A DNA stretch of 17,450 nt from positions 1 through 17,450 of the forward strand of contig DAOVZS010000024.1 of assembly GCA_030635005.1 (NCBI GenBank), in the 5' to 3' direction. Positions 1 through 7,475 of the stretch are shown here, one piece after another. The stretch comes from Thiomargarita sp. (GTDB lineage: Bacteria > Pseudomonadota > Gammaproteobacteria > Beggiatoales > Beggiatoaceae). Every line of letters begins with the position of its first letter. The stretch's first letter is position 1. The position numbers and the translations under genes were made by a program. Under the pieces are notes generated by a model. That model had not been told where the DNA came from. It did not search any database and worked only from the letters and a program-made list of their open reading frames with translations.

Positions 1-155
1 AAGCCCCGTTGGGGCGGAGGCACAAGCACAATCTTGTCTGATTAAGACATTAACAATGATAAGGTTACGCTGAAAAATCCACAATTTACTTTCCTGAAAT
101 TCAGGAGAGCTATTTAAGGTGTAGAGTCGGTTGTGCCTTCGCCCCAACGGGGCTT
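1..155. repeat. Small element with 25-bp inverted ends (MITE-like)
   Basis: The first 25 bases (1-25) match the reverse complement of 131-155 with one mismatch. Each arm contains its own small hairpin (GCCCC-GTT-GGGGC and its complement). Inside are a TGTCT/AGACA hairpin (35-49) and a TCCTGAA/TTCAGGA hairpin (92-106). No open reading frame fits. The box at 89-119 recurs in opposite orientation at 11859-11889 (27 of 31 positions). The compact size, inverted ends and lack of coding suggest a non-autonomous mobile or dispersed repeat. The left end coincides with the window edge, so the true boundary and any target duplication cannot be judged. Confidence 0.6.
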
Positions 156-165
156 AATAATATAG

Positions 166-184
166 CCAGGGGCATCGCCCCTGG
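166..184. repeat. Short GC-rich palindrome, dispersed family
   Basis: CCAGGGGC and GCCCCTGG form a perfect 8-bp stem around the loop ATC. Relatives occur at 7438-7460, 9827-9845 and 13400-13418. It lies just past the 3' end of the minus-strand nucleotidyltransferase gene and could help end that transcript. It has no clean T run, so a repeat family is the safer description. Confidence 0.6.
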
Positions 185-189
185 AATTA

Positions 190-224
190 AAAAATGGAAA
201 GATGCTTTTTAGAAACAGAGCATC
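190..224 (-). terminator. Possible rho-independent terminator of the nucleotidyltransferase gene
   Basis: On the minus strand, GATGCT (224-219) and AGCATC (206-201) can pair into a 6-bp stem with a 12-base loop. It is followed by TTTCCATTTTTT. The hairpin begins 3 bases after the stop codon at 227. The stem is short and the loop large, so termination strength is doubtful. Confidence 0.4.
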
Positions 225-226
225 AG

Positions 227-1186
227 TTAATAAACTGTCCGATCCATCAAAAAATGTTCTTCTAATAATGCAATCATAAAGGTTTCAATATCAGCAGTTC
301 TAGGATTTTTAGGCAGTTCTGATGTTTTAGCCGCCAAATCAATATCATTTTCTAATTGTTCTGAATAATCAAGGACTTCTTTTATCGTCCATTTTCCTTG
401 TTTGATATCTAAAAGTGTCTCTTTATAAGTCAATGGAAAATGAATGCTGCCTGTATTCAGTAATTCATTCCCCTCCATTAAAAGTCTAATAAGATGAGAG
501 GCAAATTTAGTATCAAAGCCATATTTAGTAATCAAGGTTTTTCGATTGCCTACTTTACTCAAGCGTTCTTCAATCATATTCAAAGCTTTTTTGACATAAA
601 TACCTTTTTGTAAATTTAAATCTCCAATAATACAATAGTCTTTATTAAATTTTATGAAAGGTAAATGCTTGTCTTTAAGTTCTATTAACAGTTCTTTTGG
701 CTTAGCAAAGTCTTTTAAGTAATGAAAAGCATTGTCTAATTCATGAAATTTATCACTCCGAATCACCATTTTGTGTTTTTGAGAAAATGCGTATCCTTTG
801 AATTTTGACAACAGCCCTTTATGTGGAAATTGATGCCGTTTTTCTAATAATGCACGTCCTGCCTCATTAATATATACAATATTTTCTTCATTCACAAAAA
901 GTTGTTCAATAATATTGGGATTATTATCCAATGCTAATTTTACAAATTTTCTAAATTCATATAATTTCCTGTCAACAGCATATTGCGTGTTTTTACCCAT
1001 ATCATCTTTGTCGCTAATAGATAAGTTGATTTCGTCCACTTTTTGAAAACCAAATACAAATGATTTAATGGGTAAAAAGATCCCTGAAAAATCATTATCT
1101 GAGGTCGGTGTATGGGTACCATACAAATGCGAACCCACTCTTATTTCAAGGATCTTGTTATCATGAGCGATTTGATTAAGATTCAT
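227..1186 (-). CDS. Predicted nucleotidyltransferase, RlaP-like (DNA polymerase beta superfamily)
   Basis: This 319-residue protein carries the nucleotidyltransferase signature G18-S19...D30-x-D32, with GSHLYGTHTPTSDNDFSG reading as the family's glycine-serine loop and the two metal-binding aspartates. NPNIIEQLF (about 89-97) and the C-terminal HLIRLLMEGNELL segment also resemble the RlaP family (PF10127, COG3541), described as an RNA-repair-associated polymerase-beta-like group. Substrate and reaction are not established here. The start ATG overlaps the trmL stop (ATGA), so the two genes are probably co-transcribed and translationally coupled. That places it beside a tRNA modification gene and makes an RNA role plausible, but this is inference. 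No RNA ligase gene, the usual RlaP partner, is visible nearby. Confidence 0.8.
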   Translation of the reverse strand: MNLNQIAHDNKILEIRVGSHLYGTHTPTSDNDFSGIFLPIKSFVFGFQKVDEINLSISDKDDMGKNTQYAVDRKLYEFRKFVKLALDNNPNIIEQLFVNEENIVYINEAGRALLEKRHQFPHKGLLSKFKGYAFSQKHKMVIRSDKFHELDNAFHYLKDFAKPKELLIELKDKHLPFIKFNKDYCIIGDLNLQKGIYVKKALNMIEERLSKVGNRKTLITKYGFDTKFASHLIRLLMEGNELLNTGSIHFPLTYKETLLDIKQGKWTIKEVLDYSEQLENDIDLAAKTSELPKNPRTADIETFMIALLEEHFLMDRTVY

Positions 1187-1641
1187 TGTTTAAAATCCAG
1201 TTGTCTCCAAGCTTCATACAGAATAACGGACACTGCGTTAGATAAATTGAGACTGCGATGTGTGGTATTCATGGGAATCCGTATCACTTGTTCAGGAGGT
1301 AAGGTGTCTAACATTGCTTGGGGTAAACCACAGGTTTCTGAACCAAAGATAAACGCATCCTCTGCTTGATACTGGGGCACGTTATAATATTGTGTACCAC
1401 GTGTAGAACATGCAAACAGGCGTTTATGGGGCACCTTATCCAAAAATTCTTGTAGTGAATTATATTCTTGAACACGTGCCCATTCATGATAATCTAATCC
1501 TGCCCGTTTCAGTTTTTTATTTTCTAATTCAAATCCAAGCGGATGAATTAAATGTAATGGGATATCGGTATTGGCACATAAACGAATAATACTCCCTGTA
1601 TTCTGTGGGATTTCTGGTTGATAAAGAATGCAATGAAACAT
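1183..1641 (-). CDS. trmL: tRNA (cytidine/uridine(34)-2'-O)-methyltransferase TrmL
   Basis: TrmL is a SPOUT-fold enzyme that 2'-O-methylates the wobble nucleotide of the two tRNA-Leu isoacceptors, using S-adenosylmethionine. The 152 residues are close to the roughly 157 of E. coli. Visible signatures are PEIPQNTG (9-16), FGSETCGLP (99-107) and the knot-forming IPMNTTHRSLNLSNAVSV (122-139), followed by LYEAWRQ. It is the upstream member of a two-gene minus-strand unit and its TGA overlaps the ATG of the RlaP-like gene. It diverges from dusB across a 53-bp AT-rich gap that must hold both promoters. No clear Shine-Dalgarno sequence precedes the ATG. Confidence 0.93.
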   Translation of the reverse strand: MFHCILYQPEIPQNTGSIIRLCANTDIPLHLIHPLGFELENKKLKRAGLDYHEWARVQEYNSLQEFLDKVPHKRLFACSTRGTQYYNVPQYQAEDAFIFGSETCGLPQAMLDTLPPEQVIRIPMNTTHRSLNLSNAVSVILYEAWRQLDFKQ

Positions 1642-1694
1642 GAGTTAATAATAATTCCTTGTAAATTTATTTTTTGTGAGAGATAATTGAAAAT

Positions 1695-2711
1695 ATGCAG
1701 ATTGGACCTTATATTTTAAAAAATAATCTAATTCTTGCTCCTATGGCGGGAATTACTGACCTTCCATTTAGAGAACTTTGTAAACAATTTGGGGCAGGAA
1801 TGGCTGTTTCTGAAATGATTTCATCTAATTCTTTACTTTGGGGAAGTGCGAAAACAATACGACGGGCGAATCATGAGGGTGAAACAGAGCCAAGATGTGT
1901 ACAAATGGTAGGATCTGATCCCCAATTATTAGCCAAAGCTGCACAACATAATGTTGAACATGGGGCACAAATTATTGATCTCAATATGGGATGCCCTGCT
2001 AAAAAAATTTGTAATGTCATGGCAGGATCTGCCTTATTGAAAAATGAGTCGTTGGTGGGCAAAATTCTTGAGACAGTGGTCAATGCAGTTGATATTCCCA
2101 TCACCTTAAAGATTCGTACGGGTTGGGATAAAAGTCACCGTAATGGCGTTAAAATCGCACAAATCGCAGAAAATTCAGGCGTACAAGCCTTGACAGTACA
2201 TGGACGCACGCGCGCTTGTGGCTTTTCTGGAGAAGTAGAATATGACACCATTGCTCATATTAAAAGCATCCTCAATATTCCCGTGATTGCTAATGGTGAT
2301 ATCAATACTCCAGAAAATGCGAAGTATGTCTTAAAGTATACAGGGGCAGATGCCATCATGATAGGACGTGCTGCAATGGGCTATCCCTGGATATTTAGAG
2401 AAATCAACTATTTTTTAACACACGGTGAATATTGTCTTGAAGCGACTGTCATTGAACGACGTGATACATTATTGGCACATCTCAAGACACTATACCAATT
2501 TTATGGTGAATATACAGGGGTTAGAATGGCACGTAAACATTTATCTTGGTATAGCAAAGGGCTAGCACATGCTGCTGTTTTTCGTAATACAGTCAATCAT
2601 GTGGATAGTTCTGCTGAACAAATTAAGTTGACGAAAGCTTTTTTTTCACCTTTGATTGACGCTGACGCACCGCCTCATATAAACAAATCCCTGTTGCCAC
2701 CGACACATTAA
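1695..2711 (+). CDS. dusB: tRNA-dihydrouridine synthase B
   Basis: DusB is an FMN-dependent reductase that converts specific uridines in the tRNA D-loop to dihydrouridine. Clear signatures are APMAGITD (15-22), the active-site segment MGCPAKK with catalytic C100, HGRTRACGFSG, IANGDI and IGRAAMGYPWIF. At 338 residues it is somewhat longer than E. coli DusB (about 321). The surplus is a C-terminal tail of some 20 residues (from about IDADAPPH) that is read from the strand opposite the end of rlmB. In many gammaproteobacteria dusB is followed by fis; here rlmB lies there in the opposite orientation and no fis is visible. A weak GAGAG about 12 bases upstream is the only ribosome-binding candidate. 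Confidence 0.95.
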   Translation: MQIGPYILKNNLILAPMAGITDLPFRELCKQFGAGMAVSEMISSNSLLWGSAKTIRRANHEGETEPRCVQMVGSDPQLLAKAAQHNVEHGAQIIDLNMGCPAKKICNVMAGSALLKNESLVGKILETVVNAVDIPITLKIRTGWDKSHRNGVKIAQIAENSGVQALTVHGRTRACGFSGEVEYDTIAHIKSILNIPVIANGDINTPENAKYVLKYTGADAIMIGRAAMGYPWIFREINYFLTHGEYCLEATVIERRDTLLAHLKTLYQFYGEYTGVRMARKHLSWYSKGLAHAAVFRNTVNHVDSSAEQIKLTKAFFSPLIDADAPPHINKSLLPPTH

Positions 2712-3381
2712 GGCTTTCTACTTTACCTAACATGGGAATACGCACTAAGCTATCACACATTTCTCGTGTCAAACGGCGGAGTCCTTTGCCTTCTGCTCCC
2801 AAAACGACTGCTAATGATCCTGTTAATTTGCTTTCAAAAAGACTGGTTTGCGTCTCACTGTCTGCACCGATTAACCAGATACCTTGTTCTTTTAACCATT
2901 GTAAGGTTCTGGCAAGATTGGTGACTTGAATAATGGGAATATCTGCTCCACTGGCCACTTGTCGTACAGTAGGGGTTAAGGGACAACTTTTATTTTTAGG
3001 GATAATCACTGCATGAATACCCGCAGCATCTGCACTGCGCAAACAAGCCCCTAAATTATGCGGATCTTGTATATCATCCAACACTAATAAAAAAGGGGCT
3101 TCATTGCTTGAAGCAAATAAGGCTTCTAATGAAAGCTGATTTTTAACAGGGCGGGCTTTAATCACTACCCCTTGATGATGCCCGTTTTCTGTTAATTTAT
3201 CCAATGTTTTTCGGGGAACTGATTGAATTGTAATCCCCAATTCTTCTGCTTGTTTTTGCAACGCTTGGATTTTCGTCGATTGCTGTTCTCTTTGTGTCCA
3301 TAATTCTACAATGCGAGAAAAATCATTGTGAAAAACATGTCTCACAGCGTGTAAACCAAAAATTTGTTCGTATTGAGTCAC
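2623..3381 (-). CDS. rlmB: 23S rRNA (guanosine(2251)-2'-O)-methyltransferase RlmB
   Basis: RlmB methylates the ribose of G2251 in the peptidyl-transferase P loop of 23S rRNA. The protein (252 residues, E. coli about 243) has an N-terminal substrate-binding domain (about 1-80, starting YEQIFGLHAV) and a SPOUT domain. Knot motifs are DDIQDPHNLGACLRSADAAG, LGAEGKGLRR and IPMLGKVESLNVSVATGI. The start codon is GTG. It overlaps the stop of the upstream membrane-protein gene as GTGA, so it is the last gene of the min-associated run. Its last 89 bp overlap the convergent dusB reading frame, leaving no room for a conventional terminator between the two genes. Confidence 0.95.
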   Translation of the reverse strand: MTQYEQIFGLHAVRHVFHNDFSRIVELWTQREQQSTKIQALQKQAEELGITIQSVPRKTLDKLTENGHHQGVVIKARPVKNQLSLEALFASSNEAPFLLVLDDIQDPHNLGACLRSADAAGIHAVIIPKNKSCPLTPTVRQVASGADIPIIQVTNLARTLQWLKEQGIWLIGADSETQTSLFESKLTGSLAVVLGAEGKGLRRLTREMCDSLVRIPMLGKVESLNVSVATGICLYEAVRQRQSKVKKKLSST

Positions 3382-4325
3382 AATGTTCTGTTCCGCGATA
3401 AGTTAAATCCACAAAAAATAGTCACTAATAATCCTTGTACACCAATAATAGAAAACATCAGTAATTGCATGACAATAGAATAAGCGACTGCCAAGCTTTC
3501 ATCAATACCATATAAACTCAAAGCCAATACACATGCGACTTGATAAACCCCAATATAGCCCGGTGCTGAAGGCAAAGAAATCGCCAATAATACAAATACA
3601 CCCACCGTTAAAGCAGCCGTAAAGGGCAAATCCCATCCAAAAGCCATCATGACTTGCCACATCCAAAAGTAATCTATGATATAAATAAACACCGTCAATA
3701 ACAATACAATAATCACATTATGTATGTGACGAAAGACTTGAACGCCTTCTAAACCATGTAACACCCATTCTTGTAATTTAGGCCATTTCGTCCATTGTTG
3801 CACATAGGCATGTAAACGATCCGCAAAAATCGCTAATGAGATTAAAACAGACGTTGCCAGCACAAAAATCGCAATCACCCCTTTTCCAAGATCAGGATCA
3901 ATATGACTGCCATGTATCCAAAGCAATAACAAGGTACATAATCCCACCACAATCATATCAAGCATGCGATCAATCACAGCACTACTCACCGCACGCCCTA
4001 ACACTAACGAGGTAAAATGATGAATCGCCACTACCCGTAACACTTCGCCTGCTCGTGCAGGATAAATCATATTGCCCAAATACCCAATATTAGCAGCTTG
4101 CCAAAAATATTTAAAATTTGTCAAAGGCAAACGCGCGACCAAAGTCCATCGCAAAGAGCGTAAAGCGATAATCATGATAATCAAGCTTGCTGCCAACAAA
4201 ATGGGCATAATCTGTATTGTTTTGAGGGCTGTAAAAAAAACGTGCCAATCTAAACGTGACAAGAGAATGGCTAATAACGTAATACTCAGCCCTAAGCCAA
4301 AAATGATAAAAAATTTATGTTTCAT
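3378..4325 (-). CDS. Flippase-like integral membrane protein (UPF0104 / lysylphosphatidylglycerol synthase TM family)
   Basis: This is a polytopic inner-membrane protein with an N-terminal hydrophobic helix beginning MKHKFFIIFGLGL and roughly seven to eight further membrane segments. The pattern LRSLRWTLVAR, GYLGNMIYPARAGEVLRV and ISLPSAPGYIGVYQ is typical of PF03706, the flippase-like domain of MprF that is also found as stand-alone proteins. Members are linked to lipid or glycolipid translocation, but the substrate here is unknown. I chose the ATG at 4325 (315 residues) because AAAAGG lies just upstream. An ATG at 4355 (325 residues) has no ribosome-binding site and would sit deeper inside minE. 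The gene overlaps the end of minE by 11 bp and its TGA overlaps the GTG of rlmB, so it is probably part of one transcript. Confidence 0.82.
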   Translation of the reverse strand: MKHKFFIIFGLGLSITLLAILLSRLDWHVFFTALKTIQIMPILLAASLIIMIIALRSLRWTLVARLPLTNFKYFWQAANIGYLGNMIYPARAGEVLRVVAIHHFTSLVLGRAVSSAVIDRMLDMIVVGLCTLLLLWIHGSHIDPDLGKGVIAIFVLATSVLISLAIFADRLHAYVQQWTKWPKLQEWVLHGLEGVQVFRHIHNVIIVLLLTVFIYIIDYFWMWQVMMAFGWDLPFTAALTVGVFVLLAISLPSAPGYIGVYQVACVLALSLYGIDESLAVAYSIVMQLLMFSIIGVQGLLVTIFCGFNLSRNRTL

Positions 4326-4623
4326 GTACCTTTTTATGACGTAATTTAAGCTCATTTTCGGGTAAAATAATATTGAGCTCTAAAACTTCATACTTACCCT
4401 CTTGTTCCACATTAATTTTAACATCTTCATTGCCAATCTTCATGTATTTTTTGACTACATCTAGAATTTCTTGTTGTAATTGTGGCAGAATACGATCCAG
4501 TTGTGTAGTAACAGCACCATCCCGTTGACGACGTTCATGAGCAACAATAATCTGTAAACGCTCTTTTGCAATTAAAGCAGAACTTGGACCTTCCTCTTTA
4601 ATAAAATAGTGTAAAAAACTCAT
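4315..4623 (-). CDS. minE: Cell division topological specificity factor MinE
   Basis: MinE stimulates the MinD ATPase and drives pole-to-pole oscillation of MinCD, restricting the division inhibitor to the poles. The N-terminal membrane-binding helix (MSFLHYF) is followed by the anti-MinCD segment ALIAKERLQIIVAHERRQR (about 16-34). The C-terminal topological domain ends in LELNIILPENE. At 102 residues it is longer than E. coli MinE (88), with a few extra residues in the middle and a basic tail (RHKKVHET). It follows minD after a 19-bp gap and overlaps the next gene by 11 bp. Confidence 0.95.
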   Translation of the reverse strand: MSFLHYFIKEEGPSSALIAKERLQIIVAHERRQRDGAVTTQLDRILPQLQQEILDVVKKYMKIGNEDVKINVEQEGKYEVLELNIILPENELKLRHKKVHET

Positions 4624-4642
4624 ACTGATATCACTTTATGTA

Positions 4643-5440
4643 TTATCTTCCAATAAGACGAGAAAATAAACTTTTTTTCTTTCTCACGGGGGGATCTTCA
4701 CCCAAAAAACGGGCTACCACATCCAAATAAGCCATTCCAGCATCACTCTCATTATCTAAAGTAATGGGTGTTCCTGAATTTGAAGCATGTAAAACAGACT
4801 CTGATTCTGGAATAATCCCTAACATTGGCAATGCTAAAATGTCTGTGACATCATCCACGCTAAGCATGTCACCGTTCTCTACCCTTTTTGCTGAATAACG
4901 GGTCAATAATAAATACTCTTTCACCGGTGCCATATCTTGTACAGCACGACGTGTTTTACTTGCCAACATGCCCACAATACGATCAGAGTCTCGTACAGAA
5001 GAAACCTCTGGATTCGTAATGATTAAAGCTTCATCAGCAAAATACATCGCCATAATCGCCCCATGCTCAATCCCTGCGGGTGAATCACAAATAATATATT
5101 CAAATCGTTTTTTTAAGGCTTCTAATACTTTTGCGACACCTTTTAAGGTTAAGGCATCTTTATTACGTGTTTGTGAAGCGGGCAAAATGTATAAACTATC
5201 TACACGTCTATCTTTAATGAGTGCTTGATTTAAATTACCTTCACCATTAATGATATTAATGAAATCATAAACAACCCGACGCTCACAGCCCATCACAAGA
5301 TCAAGATTTCGTAATCCCACATCAAAATCAATTACAACGGTTGGAATTCCGCGCAATGCTAAACCAGTCGCAAAAGCGGCACTGGTGGTTGTTTTTCCAA
5401 CACCACCTTTACCTGATGTAACAACAATAATTTTAGACAA
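4643..5440 (-). CDS. minD: Septum site-determining ATPase MinD
   Basis: MinD is the ParA/MinD-type ATPase that binds the membrane as an ATP dimer and recruits MinC. The deviant Walker A motif GKGGVGKTT spans 10-18 with signature K11 and K16. Switch regions are visible as VIDFDVGLRNLDLVMG and CDSPAGIE. The C-terminal KKKSLFSRLIGR matches the amphipathic membrane-targeting helix of gammaproteobacterial MinD. Its 265 residues are close to the E. coli protein (270). It sits between minC (50-bp gap) and minE (19-bp gap) in the usual minCDE order. Confidence 0.97.
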   Translation of the reverse strand: MSKIIVVTSGKGGVGKTTTSAAFATGLALRGIPTVVIDFDVGLRNLDLVMGCERRVVYDFINIINGEGNLNQALIKDRRVDSLYILPASQTRNKDALTLKGVAKVLEALKKRFEYIICDSPAGIEHGAIMAMYFADEALIITNPEVSSVRDSDRIVGMLASKTRRAVQDMAPVKEYLLLTRYSAKRVENGDMLSVDDVTDILALPMLGIIPESESVLHASNSGTPITLDNESDAGMAYLDVVARFLGEDPPVRKKKSLFSRLIGR

Positions 5441-5490
5441 GATATTTTCCTGCGGTTCAAATGTAAATATTTCAATAATGATATATATAG

Positions 5491-6201
5491 TTAAAGGGGT
5501 TCAATTTCTAAGTCATTTCCTTTTAAATATACTTGTACTGATTGACTCAGTAAATTTTCAGGAAATTCTTCATTAACCCTATATTTTCCAGCAATAGAAA
5601 GCAGTTCTGCATTAAACTGTTGACAAAAAATTCTAGCCTCTTTATCACCATTAATGCCTGCGAACGCCCGTCCACGTAAAGGACCATAAATATGAATATG
5701 TCGATGTGCTAATACCTCAGCCCCATGACTCACAGTACCCAACACAATTAAATCACTATTAAGGGCTACCACTCTTTGTCCTGAACGTATGGGATGTGTC
5801 ACTATTTTACACATGGAAGACATTGGGATAATAGACTGTTCTTCTTCTTTCTCTTCTTTTTGCTCCAATTCTTCTATTAAAGAATGGGGGGTTGGTGTCG
5901 TATGTGTTAAAAGTCCTAAATTTAAACTTAATGCGATTTCTCGTTGTTGTGGATTACCACCGCGGATAGCGATGGGCATTAATCCAGCAGTACGGACTAC
6001 TTTAACAACATCATGTACATCAACACTATTATCATCATTCTGCACAGCATGCAGATCAATAACAATCGGGGCATGTTGAAAAAACATGGGGGCTTTAGAG
6101 ATTTTTTCAGCTAATTGCTCAGTAATACTCTCAATATTAGTCTCTTGCAAATGCAAGACCATTAATGTTAATAAATTACCTTTTAATTCAAGTGTTGACA
6201 T
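5491..6201 (-). CDS. minC: Septum site-determining protein MinC
   Basis: MinC inhibits FtsZ polymerisation at sites marked by MinD. The N-terminal FtsZ-interacting domain (about 1-105) is joined by a glutamate-rich linker (EELEQKEEKEEEQ, about 110-122) to the C-terminal beta-helix domain. That domain contains the MinD-binding RSGQ (139-142), GAEVLAHRHIHIYGPLRGRA and AGINGD. Its 236 residues match the family. It heads the minus-strand run and diverges from prfB over a 114-bp AT-rich interval, where its promoter should lie. Confidence 0.95.
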   Translation of the reverse strand: MSTLELKGNLLTLMVLHLQETNIESITEQLAEKISKAPMFFQHAPIVIDLHAVQNDDNSVDVHDVVKVVRTAGLMPIAIRGGNPQQREIALSLNLGLLTHTTPTPHSLIEELEQKEEKEEEQSIIPMSSMCKIVTHPIRSGQRVVALNSDLIVLGTVSHGAEVLAHRHIHIYGPLRGRAFAGINGDKEARIFCQQFNAELLSIAGKYRVNEEFPENLLSQSVQVYLKGNDLEIEPL

Positions 6202-6315
6202 AAATAAACAGACATGTAAATACTAATCCCTATATTATAGTATATAATGTAGGCATTAATTTGTAATTAATAATTAATATGTTAAATCTTATCAATGACA
6301 TAAAAGAGGTAGCAG
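6202..6315. promoter_or_regulatory. Divergent minC-prfB intergenic region, likely promoters
   Basis: This 114-bp AT-rich gap separates divergent minC and prfB, so it should contain promoters for both. A TATAAT at 6243-6248 is the best -10 candidate for prfB, but no convincing -35 lies at proper spacing. AGAGGT (6305-6310) is a strong Shine-Dalgarno sequence for the prfB ATG at 6316 and helps fix that start. Confidence 0.4.
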
Positions 6316-7411
6316 ATGGAGCTCAATATTATTTTTCAAAACCTGACTGATATGCAAACACGAACCGATTTGCTCAGGGGGTATCTTTGACTATACTAAC
6401 AAATTTGAACGTCTGATTGAAGTTAATCGTGAACTTGAAATCCCTGAATTGTGGAATGATCGAGAACGTGCTCAAGCATTAGGACAAGAACGGGTTGCAT
6501 TAGAAAAAATTGTATCTACCATAAATCAACTCAATACTGGGATAAAAGATGGACAAGAATTGTTAATTCTAGCACAAAATGAAGATGATCATGAGATAGT
6601 TACGGATGTGTGTCAAGATATCAAAGTGTTAGATCAACAATTATCTCAATTAGAATTTTCTCGTATGTTTTCAGGAGAAATGGATGGAAACAATGCATTT
6701 TTAGATATTCAATCGGGTTCAGGGGGTACTGAGGCGCAAGATTGGGCTAAAATGTTATTACGTATGTATTTACGTTGGGCTGAAGATCATGGTTTTGTCA
6801 CAGAAGTGATTGATTATTTAGCCGGTGAAGTAGCCGGTATTAAAAGTACCACGATTCGTGTCATGGGTGATTATGCATATGGTTGGCTACGCACAGAAAT
6901 TGGGGAACATTGTTTAGTGCGTAAATCTCCTTTTGATTCTAGTAATCGCCGTCATACCTCATTTGCCGCCGTATTTGTTGCACCCGAAGTAGATGATAAC
7001 ATGGATATTGACATTAATCCATCCGATTTACGTATAGACGTGTACCGTGCCAGCGGAGCAGGCGGACAACATGTTAATCGAACAGAGTCAGCAGTACGTA
7101 TTACACATTTGCCCACCAATATCGTAGTGCAATGTCAAAATGATCGTTCGCAACATAAAAATAAAGCGACTGCGATGAAACAGTTACAGGCAAAACTGTA
7201 TGAGCGAGAATTGCAGTTACGACGTGCTGACCAAGAAGAGCTTGAAGCGAGTAAAGCCGATATTGGTTGGGGCAGTCAAATTCGTTCGTATGTGTTGGAT
7301 AAATCACATATTAAAGATTTGCGTACAGGCATAGAAACAGGCAATACACAAGCTGTCTTGGATGGCGATTTAGATCAATTCATTGAAGCCAGTTTAAAAA
7401 AAGGACTTTAG
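6316..7411 (+). CDS. prfB: Peptide chain release factor 2, with programmed +1 frameshift
   Basis: RF2 recognises UGA and UAA stop codons and triggers peptide release on the ribosome. The gene starts at ATG 6316 after AGAGGT. It reads 24 codons to an in-frame TGA at 6388-6390 and continues in the +1 frame from GAC at 6389, giving join(6316..6387,6389..7411) and 364 residues (E. coli 365). The shift restores RGYLDY...KFERLIEVNRELE, as in other RF2 proteins. The anticodon-mimic SPF lies at 204-206 and the catalytic GGQ at 249-251, both within one residue of E. coli numbering. A simple gene caller would miss the first 44 residues and start at 6449. lysS, a frequent downstream neighbour, is absent. 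Confidence 0.97.
6376..6391 (+). promoter_or_regulatory. RF2 programmed frameshift site
   Basis: The window AGGGGG-TAT-CTT-TGA-C contains the internal Shine-Dalgarno-like AGGGGG (6376-6381), the slippery CTT codon (6385-6387) and the UGA stop followed by C. This is the classic autoregulatory element: when RF2 is scarce the ribosome slips +1 at CUU-U and makes more RF2. Confidence 0.97.
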
Positions 7412-7437
7412 CAGCCTGTCCACATAGGCATACATCG

Positions 7438-7460
7438 CCAGGTGGCATTATCGCCCCTGG
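7438..7460. repeat. Short GC-rich palindrome between convergent genes
   Basis: CCAGG-T-GGC can pair with GCCCCTGG across the loop ATTAT, with one bulged T. It is a worn relative of the palindrome at 166-184. It lies between the 3' ends of convergent prfB and the ferritin-like gene, so it may act as a bidirectional end of transcription. No T run follows. Confidence 0.5.
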
Positions 7461-7475
7461 GTTGTGTCAACCTTT

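Noticed and set aside
1112..1369. Plus-strand reading frame of 85 codons across trmL and the nucleotidyltransferase gene
   Set aside because: It lies antisense to two clearly conserved genes and has no recognisable domain.
4326..4355. Upstream ATG (4355) as start of the flippase-like gene
   Set aside because: It has no ribosome-binding site and lies inside minE, while the ATG at 4325 follows AAAAGG and begins directly at the first membrane helix.
6195..6200. TTGACA near the minC start as a -35 box for prfB
   Set aside because: It is 42 bases from the TATAAT at 6243 and 32 from the alternative TATTAT, far from the usual 16-18, and it lies in the minC start codon region.
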